Assembly (NCBI GenBank): GCA_024734495.1
Contig: JALMQS010000066.1
Span: 4,617,490 to 4,681,489, forward strand
Source: Forficula auricularia
Lineage: Eukaryota; Arthropoda; Insecta; Dermaptera; Forficulidae
Length of the DNA stretch: 64,000 bases
Direction: 5' to 3'
The translations under genes were made by a program, and so were the position numbers. Under the pieces are notes generated by a model. That model was not told where the DNA came from. It was given only the letters and a program-made list of their open reading frames with translations, and ran no database searches. Position 1 is the first letter of the stretch. Every line of letters starts with the position of its first letter. Of the stretch, positions 1 to 11,591 are shown one piece after another.

Positions 1-68
1 TATTCAGGCCCTTGGATATGCTGGAACACCCGCGGGCATTTTGTTCCCTTCCATTCATTATCATTTTT

Positions 69-195
69 AACCGACTTCAAAAAAGGAGGAGGTTCTCAAT
101 TCAACTGATTTTTTTTTTGTGTCTATGTTACCTGATATCTTCGCCAATTTTGAACCGATTTTGATGATTTTTTTGCATTGACTCCAACTTTTGGA
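69..195 (+). repeat. ACCGACTTC repeat, 5' fragment
   Basis: Begins AACCGACTTCAAAAAAGGAGG and follows the other copies through AACCGATTTTGATGATTTTT, then identity is lost. A truncated left end without the hairpin half. Confidence 0.65.
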
Positions 196-1109
196 ATCGC
201 GATATTTCAAGAATGATGATTCGGAGAAGAAAGTATTATTACAATTGTTGTAGACAATCTTATGATCTACTACTTTTGTCTGACCTATTTTTACGATAAC
301 ACTTACCGTTTATGAGAAAAACCGATATTTTTTACCATTGACAATTTTTTTGCAGAGGTCGGGAGGATGGGGATTTTTGATATTTAATTTGTATTAGTGT
401 ATATAAGACATGTATCAATTTTCAGCTCTATTGTAAGCTTAGCATTTTGTGTGTCTATTTTGACTGGTCTATTAAGAGACGGACAGACAGACATTGAACC
501 TCCTTCATTTGAATCAATGCAAATTTCGCTCGCCTACCGGATAAGCTCCCGTTTAATTGATAACCAGTGGTCAGTTGGCACCAGTGACGCATTTGGAGAC
601 TGGCTTCTGCCCAAACTTTATTCATTAAAACTAAATGAACCAATCATCCAACGAACGTGGGTGGGCAATGATCCATCCATCGATGACGTCATATGCAGCA
701 GCTTTTAACTCCTCAATCGAATTTGTCTCTGACACCTTATTAAACAAAGCTCTTGTAATACATTGCCAATATTCGAAAGGTAATGACTTTCATTAACAAC
801 TGACGAGCCCCCCACCCCACACGGAAATAAACAAAGAGCTTTTTAATATAGGGGCTGACATTCGTGTTCATTAATTCCCATCTATTATTGGAATCTATAT
901 TTTTAGTTACATATACTCATCGGATACTCGTTATATCATTTCAATAGAGCGAGTTTTTCATTATTACATTTAATTTCGACCCCTATCTCCGTTTGGTTTT
1001 GGTTAAAGTCTTGTAATCAAAAATATTAAATTTAGCGAAATATAGACTTAAAATAACACACAATTAATTATAATTATTTATTGAACACTAACAAAAAACA
1101 CAATATAAC

Positions 1110-2040
1110 TACGGCTTTTCGATCTTTTTTTTATAATGATATTGATACAAGAAGAAGTTGCACCAAGAAGGTACAACCTCTGAAGTCCGTGGTGGACCCT
1201 TGTAACGTGAAGATAAGGGGAGATTTAGGGATTGGGTAGAGGTCGAAGGTATCTGTGGATGCTGGTCTTGAAAGTTTGAAGGTTATAAGTAGCTGGAAAG
1301 ACGGTCGGGGAAGAGAATTCCAGTCTCTAGATGTCATAGGGATAAATGAATTGGCGAATGCGTTTGTTCGATTAGTATCTAGTTTAAGCGCGTAGGGGTG
1401 TTGAATTTTAGAAAATCGTGTATTTCGGGCAAATGAGGCCTTTGGTGGGATTATCGATTTTATTTCGTCAGAACAAAAGCCATGGTAATATCTATAAAAA
1501 AAGGGATAGGGCGGAGACAGATCTACGATGGGCTAGGGAGTCGAGAGTGTCAGTTAATGTAGGATCGCCTATCAGTCTGATAGCTCGCCTCTGAATTGCA
1601 TCTAAGGTATTAAGAGAATACTTAGAGGCTCCTCTCCACAAATGCGAGCAATATTCAAGACAGGGGCGAATTTGAGCCTTGTATAATATAAGGAGTTGAG
1701 TGGGGGTGAAAAATCGTTTGGTTCGGAAAAGAAAGCCAAGCTTACATGCTGCAGCTTTTGCTACTGAGATAATATGGTCATTCCAAGAGAGGTCAGAACC
1801 TAAGGTGACACCTAACATTGATATTTTATTACGGAATTCCAATGAGCTCGAATCAAAGGAAATGTCCGGAAGGTTCCTATCTGCGCGCCTAGAAATTAGG
1901 CAGCATTGTGTTTTGCCAGCATTAAAGTTTACCAAATTGTGAGATCCCCATTTTTTAAGCATGCTTAAATCTGAATTTATTGAGGAGGCTATGTTTGCGC
2001 GATTGTCTAGTAAGGATTGAGCGTTGTGGAGGGTTCTACT
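1110..2040 (-). mobile_element. Jockey-like LINE reverse transcriptase C-terminal fragment
   Basis: Reading from about 2040 down, the translation gives SDLSMLKKWGSHNLVNFNAG, then FNAGKTQCCLISRR, SMLGVTLGSDLSWNDHI, LLILYKAQIRPCLEYCSHLW and AIQRRAIRLIGDP. These are the thumb and C-terminal motifs of arthropod Jockey-type LINEs. A frameshift near 1492 separates it from YRYYHGFCSDEIKSIIPPK. The 3' end (ATATCATTATAAAAAA on the element strand) lies at about 1110-1145. No upstream catalytic FADD box is present, so this is a 5'-truncated, broken copy. Confidence 0.8.
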
Positions 2041-3449
2041 TATATATCGATAAATAATTTATTGGACAAAGAAGTTGATTTTTTTTGTCGTCCAAATATA
2101 AATTTTTTAAGAAATTTAGAAAATGATACAGAATTTCTAATACTGATCCGAAAAAAAATGGAATTTTTTGCAAAAAATTTAAGTTTTTCCATCATAAAAT
2201 GAAGACCACTCATCCTAGAAACTTTATTTATGCCTCAATCTCTAGGAACTTTTGTTGAATTGAGCTTTAACTTGGACGACTTTTTTGTTAAAACTCTGTA
2301 GATTTTCAGCATACAACAACAACTAGGTGAGAGAAGTTATTTAGTGGAACGAAATGGTAGAAAATATAGAAGAAATAGAATACATTTGAGACCTAGGAGA
2401 ATTGTAAATAATAAAGATAGAGAAAATGAAGAGTATGACTGGAATTGGGGTCGTCAAGATGTAACAGAGAGGATGAAAATAGAATGGAAAATGAAAGGAA
2501 TGATGAAGAAGAGAATTAAAATAGCAATAGTACAGAAAATGAAGATTCTCAAGAGTATATGACGTTAAGATCCGGAACTCGAAACGTTAGAATATAACAT
2601 TTTAGCTTATAGTTATAGTTAATTTCTTTTCTTGTTTTTTTGTTAATTTATGTTTATAGTTAATTTGTTTAGTTATATATAATTTAAATTGTTCTTTAAA
2701 AAAAACGAGGGAGATGTTCTATGTACCTATTGTATGTGTAAACTTAACATTAAATATTTATTTAAAAGTTTATTCCTTTAAAATGTTGATTTTTAATTAA
2801 TGACGAAAAGTTAAGTGAAAATCCCTTGACTCACATCACGCTAGTTGTTTTCAAACCAATCTCCAATCAATTGGGCATTTCTTGAATATGTGATTTTCTT
2901 TTATCTAGAATTATTTTCTTTCCTTCCTGATATCTAATCAAAAGTAACGGGATTCTTTTCCCTTTGCTCTGTTTATTTGCATTGAAATGCATTTATTTCA
3001 TTCCGAGTCGAACAGCCAGTGGAGCAAGTGCCTTAATATTTGTGTTTTATTCAAGGGTGTCGCGTTTTGTGGATTTTTTGTGACAATGCTTTTTGAGAAT
3101 TGTTCAAACCTTCATGATAACGACAAGGTAAACATTTAAATACAATTTTTTAATTCTTTTGGATAATTTAATTATTCCAAGCTTAAATAAGCTAATGTTA
3201 CCATCCACAGGAGTTTAACATTTTTTGGCCCCTATAGAATAATAATAACACTTTTTTGTTATAGGTTAATTTTACAATAAATTTAATTTTTCTTGGGTTT
3301 TTTTATTTTGAAAATTTTATAATTTTAATTTTTTAAGCCCCCCCCTCCTTAATTTTTGGTTCGATCACACTGAGAAAAGCTAGGTCGTATAAACTTTTGA
3401 GACTATTTTATTAGAATTATCACCTTTCTTTTTACTTTATCCAATGCGA

Positions 3450-4695
3450 AGCATGGGGAAAGTATTGTAATCGGTCTCGCGGCAAGCGAGGCTTCAAAGG
3501 GTCCTCAGGTAAAAACTACGGAACCCATGGACTCAATTAAGGTCACAAATTGTAGTATTCAATTAGATTGAATTTTAGCACGTGACGGTTTTGCCAAAAA
3601 TTACATGGGGAGGCCAAAAAGTGCCATTTTTTTTGGAAGTGCGTGCGGATGGATGGGTCGATGTATGTTATCGTTTTTTAACCGACTTCAAAAAAGGAGG
3701 AGGTTCTCTATTCGACTGAATTTTTTTTTATTTTTGTGCCTATGTTACCTCATATCTCCGCCAATTGTCAACTGATTTTGAAAAATTTTTTTGCATTGGG
3801 TCCAGTCTAGCTTCCGATTGGTCCCATTTTTTTTTCGTTTTTTTTCATAGGTATTAGACCTTTTTTATTAGGTTTGTTTAGACCTAACCTCTTTGTTTAT
3901 GAACCGATTTCGATGGTGCTTTTTTTATCCGAAAGGGGGTGTCTTAGGGATGGTGTCATATTAATTTGGTCAAGTTCTGATGATATGATCACTATTAATA
4001 ACATCACTAAAAAGAGAAAAATAAAAATAATTTTTAAGAAAAAATAAAACCGACTTCAAAAATTAAATGCAACAATATAAAATACACTAAAAGGTATAAA
4101 ATAATTATTATCTTATTTAGTTACAACTAAACGACGAAATATTAACATGAAATTACTTTTGAAGTTGGTGCCAAACATATACCTTTTATGAATCGCACTC
4201 GACGGATCTTACTTAGTACGTTTGGCGGGTACGCTCGCTTATAGGTATAGTTTGTTTGGTACCGACTTCAAAAAGTAATTTCATGTTATTATTTCGTCGT
4301 TTAGTTGTAACTAAATAAGATAATAATTATTTTATACCTTTTAGTGTATTTTATTTGTTGCATTTAATTTTTTGAAGTCGGTTTTTATTTTTTTCTTAAT
4401 TTCGTCCACGATTTTTTCCACACCTTTGCACCGATTGAAATGAAATTGAAAACCTACCATTATTTTAACAAAATGAAGCGCTGATTAGTTTTTGGTACAT
4501 ATCTGCCCACAAACATTAGTACTTTATTTAGTTACTTTTTTAGTTTTTTCCAAATATTTTGAAAATAACTAAACCAATTTTGATGAAATTTAATATTCTA
4601 ATTAAGTAACTCGAGGACCATAAAAAAGGTCATATAAAGTTTTTTGTAAAATTACATTTTAAAGTACTTTACCCTAGAATAAGATAGTACATTAG
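3450..4695 (+). repeat. Older repeat split by hairpin element A
   Basis: Left half 3450-3680 (GGTTTTGCCAAAAATTACAT) and right half 4403-4695 (TGAAATTGAAAACCTACCAT). A continuous relative in reverse orientation is at 40437-40900 and a right-half copy is at 48410-48690. Confidence 0.6.
3681..4402 (+). mobile_element. ACCGACTTC hairpin element, copy A
   Basis: Opens with ACCGACTTCAAAAAAGGAGG and ends with the inverse TTTTTTGAAGTCGGTTTTTA. The right half is a hairpin: arm about 4020-4185 pairs with about 4255-4402, with a loop that includes the T-rich GC-richer stretch near 4190-4250. Inserted into the repeat of 3450-3680 / 4403-4695, whose uninterrupted relative is at 40437-40900. No coding capacity. 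About 95% identical by eye to the copy at 25.7 kb. Confidence 0.75.
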
Positions 4696-4839
4696 ATAAG
4701 TTTAGCAACGATCCGTTGCAGTTTATTTATTGTACGTTCATTTTATAGTATATTTCATTTTTCTTGTTTATTTTAAATTGAAATTCTTATAATTTTTATT
4801 TTTAGTCACCCCCCCCCCCCCCCCTCATCTTAATTTTGT

Positions 4840-5205
4840 GTTCGATTTCAACCAAAATTTAATCAGCTCTTAATCTCGATTCACCAAAACTACATATGAA
4901 ATTTCGTTTTAATATTCGTACTAGTTTTTGAGCTAGTGCGCCACAATAATTTGGTAACACTAACGTACTAACAAACATTTTGACAAAACAGTTATTATCT
5001 CGAAAAATGATTATAATTTTTTTCATGTTTACTTATTAGTGCTTTGTTGTAGACCGAAATGCCAAGGTTTCGAACCAATTTTTTAAATCAAAATAGTTTA
5101 AGCCGTTTTTGAGATATTTTGAAAAAAAGAAGCACAAAAAAACACTTTTTTCATCCACGATTACAATACAATACTTGACCATATACCCTGTATGGTAAAG
5201 TAGAA
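4840..5205 (-). repeat. ACTTTACCATAC repeat family copy, inverted
   Basis: GATTTCAACCAAAATTTAAT through CCCTGTATGGTAAAGTAGAA. Preceded by a run of 16 C at 4809-4824. Confidence 0.6.
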
Positions 5206-5294
5206 ACATCTACATAGTATATTCTTTGTTATAGTGGATATCATTATACTACAGTATTAACTATGTTTTTTGATTAACAAATATTAATAAGTAT

Positions 5295-5478
5295 GATTGG
5301 AGTAATTTTTGGAGACGGACTGAAAAGTGAATTGAGTGGATATCGATGAGGCAGTCCAAAAAATCTTTTCAAAACTCTGAAGAAGGAGGGAATAGTCTCC
5401 GAAACGTCGGTTTTATCAATAAAAAGATTGTGTAAATTATCTTCTTCTTTTTTGGACTGCCTCATCGATATCCACTCA
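5295..5478 (+). mobile_element. Small hammerhead-bearing palindromic element, copy 1
   Basis: Starts GATTGGAGTAATTTTTGGAG. Perfect 34-bp inverted arms at 5330-5363 and 5448-5481. Flanked by a 12-bp direct repeat ATTAATAAGTAT (5283-5294 and 5479-5490), which is a target-site duplication. The loop holds a hammerhead-like core. The second copy is at 11361-11591. Confidence 0.8.
5371..5414 (+). ncRNA. Hammerhead ribozyme candidate (type I)
   Basis: Stem I strands AAAACU (5371-5376) and GGUUUU (5409-5414) pair over 6 bp including one G-U. Core CUGAAGA 5377-5383; stem II GGAG/CUCC within 5384-5400; GAAA 5401-5404; then CGUC, giving a one-pair stem III (A-U) with a CG loop and C as the cleavage-site base, predicted cut after 5408. 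Confidence 0.7.
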
Positions 5479-6078
5479 ATTAATAAGTATATTTTATCTG
5501 CGGCCCGAGAAATTTTTTTCTTCAAATGTGGCCCAAATAAGCCAAATGATACGTTGGACACCCCTGAACTAAATAAATGAATAAATAAGGTTAATATCTC
5601 AACGATATATTTCATAAATGTTTTTCAAAAATGAATTTCGAAAATTAATGGAAACAATTTTTTAGAACAAAAGAGGCATACAATACAATAAATACATGAA
5701 ACCACCATTATCTAATGGAAATGCTAAAAGGGACAAATCTAGAACCAAGTTTCGTTCATTAATTTAGTCGATAACGAAACGTGAAAATTTTTTGATAAAT
5801 AAATTACAAAGCTATTATTTGATTAAAAGTAGAAAAGATGAATTTGGGTTTAAACCGGTACTGAAATTGTTTAAAAATTTCAATTATCGTTTTTTTTGTC
5901 TTTAAAATCTTTAAACGTCTCTATCTCCGTAAATAATTGTCTGAGATCCTTAAAACAATCCAATTTATAAGATTTTTTGTACCCATCAAAAAACTCTTCC
6001 TGGTAAATATTGAAATTTTTTGATTTAAAAGAGATCGAATTTCGTTTTTTCTCTCATAACCTTTTCAAAGATCACAAA

Positions 6079-6316
6079 GAGAAACAAAGAGGTTTGTCAT
6101 ATGGATATTGACTCCATGAAAAACATTTATAATTGAAGAAAGACTGATGATGAAGACCAAGTCTTCGAAACTATAGTCTCAAACAAATAAATAATATATA
6201 TATACAGATATATCATCTTGATATATATGTGTATATGTTTATTTGCATCAAGCAGAGGACAACCTCTTTGTTTCTCTTTGTGAATCAACAACTCTGCTAC
6301 TCTCGGCAAAACAAAA
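6079..6316 (+). mobile_element. Palindromic element with GAGAGTAGCAG terminus and hammerhead-like core
   Basis: Inverted arms: CACAAAGAGAAACAAAGAGG near 6079 and CCTCTTTGTTTCTCTTTGTG near 6263-6282. Next to the right arm is CTGCTACTCTCGGC (about 6294-6308), the inverse of the terminal motif shared with copies at 36.65, 38.93, 40.13 and 42.25 kb. Carries a hammerhead-like core at 6142-6180. A related copy lacking the core is at 51231-51375. Confidence 0.65.
6142..6180 (+). ncRNA. Hammerhead-like motif, weak stem I
   Basis: CUGAUGA 6144-6150; stem II GAAGAC/GUCUUC with CAA loop; GAAA 6167-6170; stem III ACU/AGU with AU loop; cleavage triplet GUC at 6176-6178. Stem I is only GA/UC before mismatches, so activity is doubtful. 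Confidence 0.5.
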
Positions 6317-7254
6317 ACTTTTCAATTTTCAAAAATCGCCCAATATCAATTTTTTTTTTGAAATTTTTTTTCTGTCTGTATATTTCCAAAATATTGTTTG
6401 ACATAAACATATACGCAATTTTATTTAAAACTGAAAAATCTTATTTTTTTCAATAATAAAAGAGAAATTTTAGTCATTAAAAATATATTTTAACGCAGTA
6501 GTGAAAACATTCTATCTTAAGTATATTTGATAGAAATGCAAAAGAGAAACAACCAATTGGGAAAATGTACCTCCTCGCAAAAGAAAAGGGAAAATGAGAA
6601 TTTTAGACAAAAGACCCAGCCGGAAGGTAGAATTAAAATAGTTGATCTTGTCTGCTTATATAAATGTTAGTAGAATTGAAAAAGGAAGAGGTCTAAAGGG
6701 AAAAAATATCAAATGTTGAACCCTTTATCTCTTTGGGATTGTAGTTAAGCTGAAAACATAGAAAAGGGCAAAAAGCAAAAAGAGAGAGAGTTCAGAGAAA
6801 ATTCAAACAAGTTTGTTTCACTTCTAAACTTATCGCTCCACTAGGTTTTCAGCTTAACATAATAATTCCAGAGGATATGTACTGTGTCATATAAGCCAGG
6901 GGCTACCAAACCTTTCGAGTCCTATAGCGCCTTTTTTCAATTAAAATTTTTTCATAACGCCGTATTATATATTAGTGCCTGGAGCACCGAGTGATGCTCG
7001 GTAGTGATTTTGCTTCTAAATAGTATATATAAGTTTCAAATTCTCAAAATCCCATAAACGAGTAATTTCGGAATCTTTTGTTCTTTTGTTATTAATCTAA
7101 TGATTTTGCAGGTCAAAGGTAAACATTTTGTTTTTTTTAGAGCTAACAGTGTGTACTTTAATTTAATCAAAATAGTACATGCAAAAAAAAAATTAATTTA
7201 AAAAATATTCAAGTTTGAAGTTAAAATGTGGGGAGGTGTGGGATTTTTTTGCTC

Positions 7255-7375
7255 TCGAGTGTATGTTGCATATCGAGAGAGATTCGTGTTAAGGGTTTGG
7301 GTAACGGCCCGGCAAGCTAGTTAGCGTTTGGGTTCGATTCCCGAAGGGACGAAACCCTCTGATATGCAATGTAAA
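7255..7375 (+). repeat. B-box-like structured repeat unit
   Basis: GCATATC (about 7270) and GATATGC form a 7-bp outer stem; AGGGTTT pairs with AAACCCT; GGGTTCGATTCCC matches the pol III B box of tRNAs and folds like a T-arm. The rest does not fold as a tRNA. Related units at 22505-22640 and 22925-23045. Confidence 0.5.
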
Positions 7376-7973
7376 AATATTTCTACTAAAATCTTTGATT
7401 CGTTCATAAATAAAATTAAATTCATTTCTTAAATAAATATTTTTCAAAAAGTCAAGTTACAGGCTCAAGTGTTTCAGAAGTAGACCATTATTTTTTTAGT
7501 AATTGACACCCCTATTACCAAGCGCTTATACACATAAAAAAATGACAATTAATTGCTCCAGCTTAAGTTTGCCACAGGAAATCAAGTCCTGGAACTGAGT
7601 AGACGTTTCTAGTTTTACCTCTTGCTTCGGTTGACTAATGGACACAACATCCCTTCCAGTCATAGTTAAACAAATCGATATTGCTAAAAATGGCTCTTTC
7701 CGTATCATCAGGCTTGTAATTTCGAAAATTTCCTTTTATTGGGGGCATGATCTAGGAATTTTTTTTTTGAAATTTTAGTACCTAGTTGACCACACCGCTA
7801 GTTAATAGTTGGCCATATGGGAAAACAAGTAGAACGGGAAATAAAAAAGAAATTCCTAAACAGTACATCAACGATTCAATTAAGAAACAAGTCATCTGAC
7901 GTAAAACAATTGGAGCTGCGTTGATTTAAAAATTGACGACCCCTTATCAATTTCTAAAAAACAAGTGATTTGT

Positions 7974-8185
7974 ATAATTAAGTAATGGAGAGGGATTCAG
8001 CCAATGGGTAGCCTCTGCTGAATAAAAAACTCCCAATTATAGAAAACGTTTCGGCTTTAATTAAATAATGCCATCATCAGTTCCTAAGAGCTGAGTTGGG
8101 AGTTTTTTATTCAGCAGAGGCTACCCATTGGCTGAATCCCTCTCCATTACTTAATTATATACATATACAGCCATCAAATTGTATC
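7974..8185 (-). mobile_element. Hammerhead-bearing palindromic element with 14-bp target duplication
   Basis: Arms of about 62 bp (7974-8035 and 8097-8158), essentially perfect. Flanked by the direct repeat AACAAGTGATTTGT (7960-7973 and 8186-8199). The loop carries a hammerhead-like core on the minus strand. The arm sequence is unrelated to the 5.3 and 11.4 kb copies. Confidence 0.8.
8037..8086 (-). ncRNA. Hammerhead ribozyme candidate
   Basis: Minus strand: AGGAA, CUGAUGA (8080-8074), stem II GGC/GCC closing a long AU-rich loop, GAAA (8052-8049), CGU, then U as the cleavage base (8045), then UUCU pairing with AGGAA. Same tiny stem III as the 5.4 kb candidate. Confidence 0.6.
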
Positions 8186-8735
8186 AACAAGTGATTTGTG
8201 TTTGAGAAGTTGACCACCCCCTTGGTCAATAATTCCTAAACACATACTGGAAAAATTTCTAATTGATTAAAATTATTTGTAGTTTCAACTATTGAATTGA
8301 TATTTCAGATTAAAATCATTATTAAATAAAACAAAAGATATCCAATACATAAAGTGAAGTATGTCCTAAATATTTGCATAAGAAATTAGAATAAAATTTA
8401 AACCCAACTTACCTTGTTGTTTTCTAGGTGCATAATGTGTCTTTTAATGCACTAATAGCTGTCTAGTTCATTAAGAAGATGGGCTTCTAGTTATTTATCG
8501 AATTCTCGGGTGCTAGTGAGGAATTTTTCGTGTTTCAGAAAAATGGCTCATTCTCTTGACCAAGATCAAATCTTTTATTAATTTTATGCCCTTTTCCTTC
8601 AATTTAACAACGATAATATATTTTTCGATATTCCCAATAAATAAATAAAAGAGTATTTGAAACTCCATTAAAATATTTACAATTTCACTTCTATCGAGAA
8701 TATGATTTTTTTTTTTCTCCTTTTCTTACTTTTTT

Positions 8736-9620
8736 AAACTGACTTCGAAAAAGGAGGAGGTTCTCAATTCGGCTGAATTTTTTTTTCTGTCTATGTTACC
8801 TCATATCTTTGCCAATTGTGAACCGATTTTGATGATTTTTTTTGCATTGGATTCAGTCTTGTTTCCGATTGGTCCCGTTTTTTTCATTGGTATTGGACCT
8901 TTTTTGATGTTTGTTTAGGCATAACTTCTTTGTTTATGAACCGATTTCGATGATTCTTTTTATATTGGAAAGAGAGTACCTTAAGGGTGGTCCCCTATTA
9001 GTTTGGTCAAGTTCTGATGATATAATCAATGATGAATTAACGTAAATATCCAATTCTTATGAGCAAATAATCGAAATTATAATAAATAAAATCTTTTATA
9101 AAAAATCAATCTGAAAACATTCATTTAAAACCCGCAAACGTTTCTAGAGAATTTCTATATTTATGAATTTAATTTTATTATAATTTTCTGATTCATTCGC
9201 CCGACGCTTTCTCTTACGAGATGCATACAAAATATTATATTAAGTCACTATTAATAACATCACTAAAAAGAGAAAAATAAAAATAATTTTTATAAAAAAG
9301 AATAAAACCGACTTCAAAAAAATTAAATGCAACAAATAAAATAATAAGAACTCAAAAATAAAATAAAATGTACTAAAAGGTATAAAATAATTATCTATAA
9401 TAATTTAGTTACAACTAAACGTCGAAATATTTACATTAAATTACTTTTTGAAGTCGGTGCCAAACAAACTATATAAGCGAGCGTACCCGCCAATCGTAAT
9501 AATTAAAATCCGTCGAGTTTGATTCATAAAATTTATATGTTTGGCAGCGGCTTCGTTCGTTCGCTTCGTTCGTTCTTATTATTTTATTTGTTGCATTTAG
9601 ATTTTTTGAAGTCGGTTTTC
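8736..9620 (+). mobile_element. ACCGACTTC hairpin element, copy B, with 113-bp flanking repeat
   Basis: Diverged copy opening with AAACTGACTTCGAAAAAGG and ending TTTTTTGAAGTCGGTTTTC. It is bracketed by a direct repeat of about 113 bases (8621-8735 and 9621-9736; both contain TTTGAAACTCCATTAAAATA). The two flanking copies differ at only a few positions. Confidence 0.75.
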
Positions 9621-10929
9621 TTTTTCGATATTCTCAATAAATAAATAAATAAAAGGGTATTTGAAACTCCATTAAAATATTTACAATTTTACTTCTATCG
9701 AGAATATGATTCTTTTTTTCTCTTTTTCTTACTTTTTTTTTTTAATGTATTTTCTCCCCTATTCTCCCTTCGTGTTGTAATTTTTTCAATTGTATAAACA
9801 ATGTATGCATAATCAGAACCAAAATCCCCCCCCCCTTGCTCTGACACATAAAATAAAAATAAATTAAAAGAAATAATCGAGATATTTTTTATTTCTCGTA
9901 AAATACTTGACAATTATGAATTATTCAAGAGTTTTTTTTAGTTTTTTTTTTTATTCTTTTTAAAGAAGAACGAAGCGAAAGCTCGGAGCGTTTTGTGATA
10001 CGCGAGAGGACATTATCACTCGATTTGTTTTTGTTTTAAAGACCGATCAAACTCGAGAGAGCGGTTTTCAATATATTCTTGATGTTCTTGAAACAAAAAC
10101 AACTTTGATCAAAGTATTCCCCCAAGAGAGAGAGAGTTTTAGAATGGATCAAATGTTTGCCAACAAGCAAGCCAGGGAGAGAAAGAGAGAAGGACCTGCC
10201 CTTTTGGTTTCATTATCTGTTTTACATTATATGCCCCTCCACGTTTCCTCGATTAAGCAATATTACCAACGAAAGTGGCCTATATATATATATATATATA
10301 CAAAGACAAAGCCCATATAATGGGCTCCCTGGATGAGATTTCATTTCTAGATACTAGAATCTGAATTTTCATTTAGGTATTCGCTACCCGGAGAAAAAGA
10401 GAACAGAGAGACTTAATGGACTTGTATTGGGAAAGACTAATGAGAACCAAACGGCCTTCCTCTTGAACGAAAAACATCACATAGTTATTAAATACCCATT
10501 ATTAGCTTTCGGATTTACAGATTTGGCAAAGAATAATTAATAGTACTTTAATTAAAATCACGGTCTCTTTTAATTAACATTTTTAATCTCTGTAAAATTA
10601 ACAATTGAAATTATAATTGTTTAATTCAAATAAATTCTAATTTAAATGTATAATTAATCAAATGAATAATACTATTGTATTGATTTTTATTTCAATTTAC
10701 TGATACAGATTTCATTTAGTCTAGACTAGAAAAGAGAAAGACTCGTTGCTGAGATAAGTGTATTGAGTATTGTGCTATATGAATATGAAATCTAGACGAT
10801 AGGAGAGAAAAAGTCCTTTGAAATATAAAGCTATAGGAGAATAGAATTACAGAAGAAGTGTTAGATAAGATTAGAAAAAATATATATACAAGATATGGTA
10901 ATCATGGATGAGAAAAGAGGCTTTTTGCT

Positions 10930-11145
10930 TTCAAAATATCTCACAAACGATTGAAAATATTTTGATAAAAAAAAACCATGACGTTTTGCTTTACAAAAAA
11001 GTACTTATGAGTGAACATCAAAAAAATTATATTTTTACGAGATATTAATTATTTGTCAAAATGTCTGTTAGTACGTTACCAAATTTTGTGTATGCTCTAG
11101 CAAAAAAAAAACGAAATTTCACATGTAGTTATAGGGCACTTATTT
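10930..11145 (+). repeat. ACTTTACCATAC repeat, diverged fragment
   Basis: Contains CAAAATGTCTGTTAGTACGT and CCAAATTTTGTGTATGCTCT in family order; ends not found. Confidence 0.5.
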
Positions 11146-11360
11146 GGTAAACTCTACTTTTTCTATTCTCTACCTATTTCAAGCCTATGTAAAAAAATAT
11201 ATTTTCATACATTATACTTGATGGCTTCCATGCCATAAGCTCTTGAGTAGTTTCTCATTTCCTGGCAAATAGTAATAATTCCCGGGAAACAAAAATATTT
11301 CTAAGATATTCCCGGGATTCTCGGAAAACCGCGTTTTGATATTTACTAATCAAAATAAAT

Positions 11361-11591
11361 AAGATTGGAGTAATTTTTGGAGACGGACTGATAAGGAATT
11401 AAGTAGATATTGATGAGGCAGTCCAAAAAAGAAGAAGATAATTTACACTATCTTTTTATTTATAAAACCGACGTTTCGGAGGCTATTCCATTCTTCTTCA
11501 GGCTGAAGAAGGAGTAGCCTCCGAAACGCGGTTAAAAAAGATAGTGTAAATTATCTTCTTCTTTTTTGGACTGCCTCATCAATATCTACTT
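11361..11591. mobile_element. Hammerhead-bearing palindromic element, copy 2
   Basis: Starts GATTGGAGTAATTTTTGGAG as in the 5.3 kb copy. Perfect arms of about 60 bp (11397-11457 and 11535-11594). 13-bp target duplication AATCAAAATAAAT at 11348-11360 and 11592-11604. The loop contains two half-degraded ribozyme-like cores back to back: minus strand (about 11511 to 11467, CUGAAGA then GAAACGUC) and plus strand (about 11512-11533, CUGAAGA, GGAG/CUCC, GAAACG). Confidence 0.78.

Noticed and set aside
397..708. Open frame of 103 codons on the plus strand
   Set aside because: No family resemblance, no splice or start support, and its 5' half overlaps repeat-like sequence; the opposite strand is equally open.
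7270..7372. tRNA gene
   Set aside because: The B box and T-arm-like fold are present, but the D arm, anticodon arm and correctly placed acceptor stem are not.
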